From Colius striatus (taxonomy: Eukaryota; Chordata; Aves; Coliiformes; Coliidae), in assembly GCF_028858725.1 (NCBI RefSeq), contig NC_084766.1:25279001-25343000 (forward strand): 64,000 nucleotides of DNA, in the 5' to 3' direction. Both the position numbers and the translations under genes were made by a program. This document shows, one piece after another, positions 61,301 through 64,000 of this stretch; position 1 is the stretch's first letter; the number at the start of each line of letters is the position of its first letter. The notes beneath the pieces were generated by a model. It had not been told where the DNA came from. It saw only the letters and a list, made by a program, of their open reading frames with translations, and did not search any database.

Positions 61301-64000
61301 TTGACTGAAGGGTTGATCAGAGATGACAAGTCCTTAATCTGGACTGAAACTGATGGCTTCAGTCTTCAAAGAGGCAATAAATACAATTACCCAATCTCAT
61401 TTCAGATTCCTTGAGCTCCCATCAATGGGCTTGTGCTGACAGTACAATAAAATTGAAAATATTCTTTTATTGGAGGAACACCAACATTCACTAGGGCTGG
61501 GGAAACTGTAGGCTTTAACTCACAGAAGTATTACTGAATCCTGCTAAAGGCATTATGAGCCTCGCATGGGCAAGTTGATTTTTACCTCATTTCCCAGGCA
61601 AGTGCTGGGTTTTTCTTCCCTTACTTTTATGCTCTATCAGTGCCCTGCACAATGCCTGCAGACATTCCCTCATCCCCAGCTTTCCTGCAATTCTTTTCCC
61701 ACACTCCATTTACATCAGACTTCTGATATAAATGATTTTCCTTTTTTTCTTACCCCTGGCCAACCATGTTATTACAAGGTAGGACAAGACAGAAGTCAAC
61801 ATCTGCATAGCTCTTGTGGAAAACCATCTCTAACAAATGCCTTCCTCCCATGCTGCGGACACCTTTGAGGACAGAGGTTCGACTTAATCTTCCCCTCTCC
61901 AGCGTACAAACATGTGCAGGGTGCATCAGTTCACGCTGTTGCTGCTGTATCCTTGAGAACAGCCCACATCTCTCACGAGGGACCTGAAGATTTATCCATG
62001 TGCTATGTGAAAGAAGCCAGCCACGCTCGCAAAACAGCGTTCACAGAGGGGCATCTGGTCAGAAAGTGCTCATCTCCCTGGGTTTGGTGCCACCAGCAGG
62101 TCTCAGCAGTGTCCTGCAGCGCAGACCTCAGCTTCAAAACGAGCTGGTTCCTTACAGCAAGGCAAACTGAAGGAAGGAAAGCAGGATAAATTTGCTGCTG
62201 TACTTGTACCTGATACAGCCAGGACACAACAGAAGGCAAGCAGCAAACGCTTCAACGGCCCTGCTTAAGGGAGAGTACTTACCACACAGCTGAGTGCAAG
62301 AGCAGGCACCAAGGGGAGCATTTTCAGCCTCTGCTCTCCAGTGTAGAGCAGGAAAATGACCCAGAGACCACACTGACCCAGCTAAAAGCAAACACCTCAC
62401 ATACCTTGAGCATGAATCAAAACACCAAGATTTCCAAGGTCTCCTCCTGGCCAGGGGCAATGTTTGATGGGGTCATAGGGCTTCCCTAAAGATGGGGTGA
62501 AGCTCAGTCTCACATTTGCCAACTCGGGCTTGCAGGCAGGATCTGGACATGACTTCTCACAGGGTGCTCTAACTGCAGCCAAGCTTTCGTCTTGCATAGA
62601 AGACATCCAGGACATCAGGGCAGCTCTCTCTATGTGGGTAAGATGAGGGAACACTGCACCAAGGTAGGAGCTCCCACAAGGTCTCAATATAGGAAATAAC
62701 AGCAAATGGGATGGAGGGGGACACAGCTGGCCCCAAAGCAGTGAGGTCTTCTTACAGAGGAACAGCAGGGCCAGAAACAGGTTATAAAAAAATTAAGCAG
62801 TGGACATAAGTGGTCATGTGAACATTGCTCCAAAATTACTTGGGACAGATGTCTCTGAGTGAGAGAGACTTAATTTTCTGCCTTCTCAGTGCTGTCAGGT
62901 TCCCTAGAAATCCATGTTAGAAGCCACTCCTTACACACAATAAACAACCCAGGGAGCCCACTGCTGCTGCCAAGAACACAGCTTTCCAGGGTTAAGGGAA
63001 ACGGTCAAGCTCAGCACCTAGACCTCAGCATCACTACCACACATAACTTGCTTCCTTTCACCTCGTGAGTTTGGCAGGCAGCAGCAGAGCTTGGGGAAGG
63101 CACAATCAAAATGAAGAATCACCACCGTGCCCATGCAGTAACTGCTCTGTCCCCAAAGTTACTCCCTGTTCTCTGTCGGGTCCCTGCGTCTAGCAGACGT
63201 TAATTAGCATTTCCAGAGGCGGCTGTGCAGCCTGAGACACCCCCTGGAGCAGTAACGGGAGTCTGCAGCCCTTTAGCGCCCTCTCCCAGCACCAACACGA
63301 GCGGCCACGTCCCCGCAGAGCTGCCGCAGCTTTCTGCCCCACTGCCGTGAGGGTGACCTGCCACTCCTGAAGCCTCTCCTGATGGGCAATAGATCACTGG
63401 CTTTGCATCCTGAGAATTGTTTTTAATTCTAACTTCGTGGCTTTCAGCTGCACCCTTCACGTGGAGGCTCTGCCCAGGAGCTCTCTTCTGTACCTTCTGC
63501 TGTTTCAGCTCAAACCTTCCCTCAGCACGCAGGGCTCATACACCTGCATTTCTATTGAAGGATAAGATCCCCCTCAACCCACGTTTTTTTTCTGATTCTC
63601 TAGCTTAGCCACGAGTGCCAAACATTTCTCCTTTGCCTGGCGCATCAGCCCTGGCTGGGGATGCAGAGAAGCTCAGCCTTCCTCAGGGTCTCTGCTCCAG
63701 TTTCGCTCCTGTTTCACTTCAACACTTCACACAGGACCCACCCCATTCTCTGCAGCAGGTGTGACCCCAACGGGGCCCAAAGCTGAGTTAGCAGCCAGGG
63801 TGGCATCAAGGCTGCAGCCCACATACCAGGTTAGCTTTTGCCCCCCATTCAGCAGCTGTTACCACCCCTGTGTAGGGCCTCGGCTAGCTTTTAAGGGTCT
63901 TTTCCTCTTGTATCCTCACTTACCTCTGCTTTCTGTTCCTGACAACATTCTGAAGACCCCTGGTAGGGATCCAGCTTCTCCCAGAGCCACACTAGGGATC
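58331..64000. other. Gene-free intergenic DNA, becoming GC-richer to the right
   Basis: I see no supported exon. Open frames near 59.7-60.2 kb and 62.0-62.7 kb lack homology and splice context. Confidence 0.45.

Noticed and set aside
1..64000. CRISPR arrays, operons, phage or plasmid systems
   Set aside because: No regularly spaced direct repeats or prokaryotic gene structure. Introns, CR1 and LTRs place the window in a bird genome.

Overview
This window is vertebrate nuclear DNA, almost certainly from a bird. The evidence is at least seven copies of the CR1 LINE with the typical 3' end (the run leading into 'ccttccaacccctaccattctatgat'), several avian-type endogenous retrovirus LTRs, CpG-island promoters and a long multi-exon gene. 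There is no bacterial gene, operon, CRISPR array or plasmid feature. The species cannot be named from what is visible.

The only protein-coding gene I can reconstruct is SLF2 (SMC5-SMC6 complex localization factor 2, formerly FAM178A). It lies on the minus strand. I assembled 20 coding exons by hand from about 44.83 kb (start codon, in a CpG island) down to 16.36 kb (stop codon). All introns are GT-AG, all phases agree, and the exons join into one 1,220-codon frame. The C-terminal half is close to mammalian SLF2. The N-terminal half is a poorly conserved, Ser/Lys/acidic-rich linker holding a PIP-box-like motif, basic nuclear-localisation candidates and a run of nine Asp.

Layout. 1-0.3 kb: GC-rich, CpG-rich DNA cut by the window edge, possibly a promoter of the next gene. 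0.3-13.3 kb: gene-free, GC-rich DNA with two CR1 copies, a 25-C homopolymer, and short AT-rich islands that look like regulatory elements. 13.4-16.2 kb: AT-rich intergenic DNA or extended 3' UTR. 16.2-45 kb: SLF2. Its 5.2-kb intron 1 is the repeat-rich part, with three CR1 pieces, two LTRs, an old degraded LINE, and a second CpG-rich block carrying a perfect CRE. 44.4-45.35 kb: main CpG-island promoter with four CCAAT boxes and GC boxes. 45.4-64 kb: AT-richer gene-free upstream DNA with one CR1, one solo LTR and one homeobox-site-rich block.

In function, SLF2 is known to bridge RAD18-SLF1 (or SIMC1) to the SMC5/6 complex, for interstrand-crosslink repair and silencing of extrachromosomal DNA. 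Nothing else in the window is shown to work with it. I found no convincing new biological system; the findings are specific structural points around SLF2, its promoters and its repeats.
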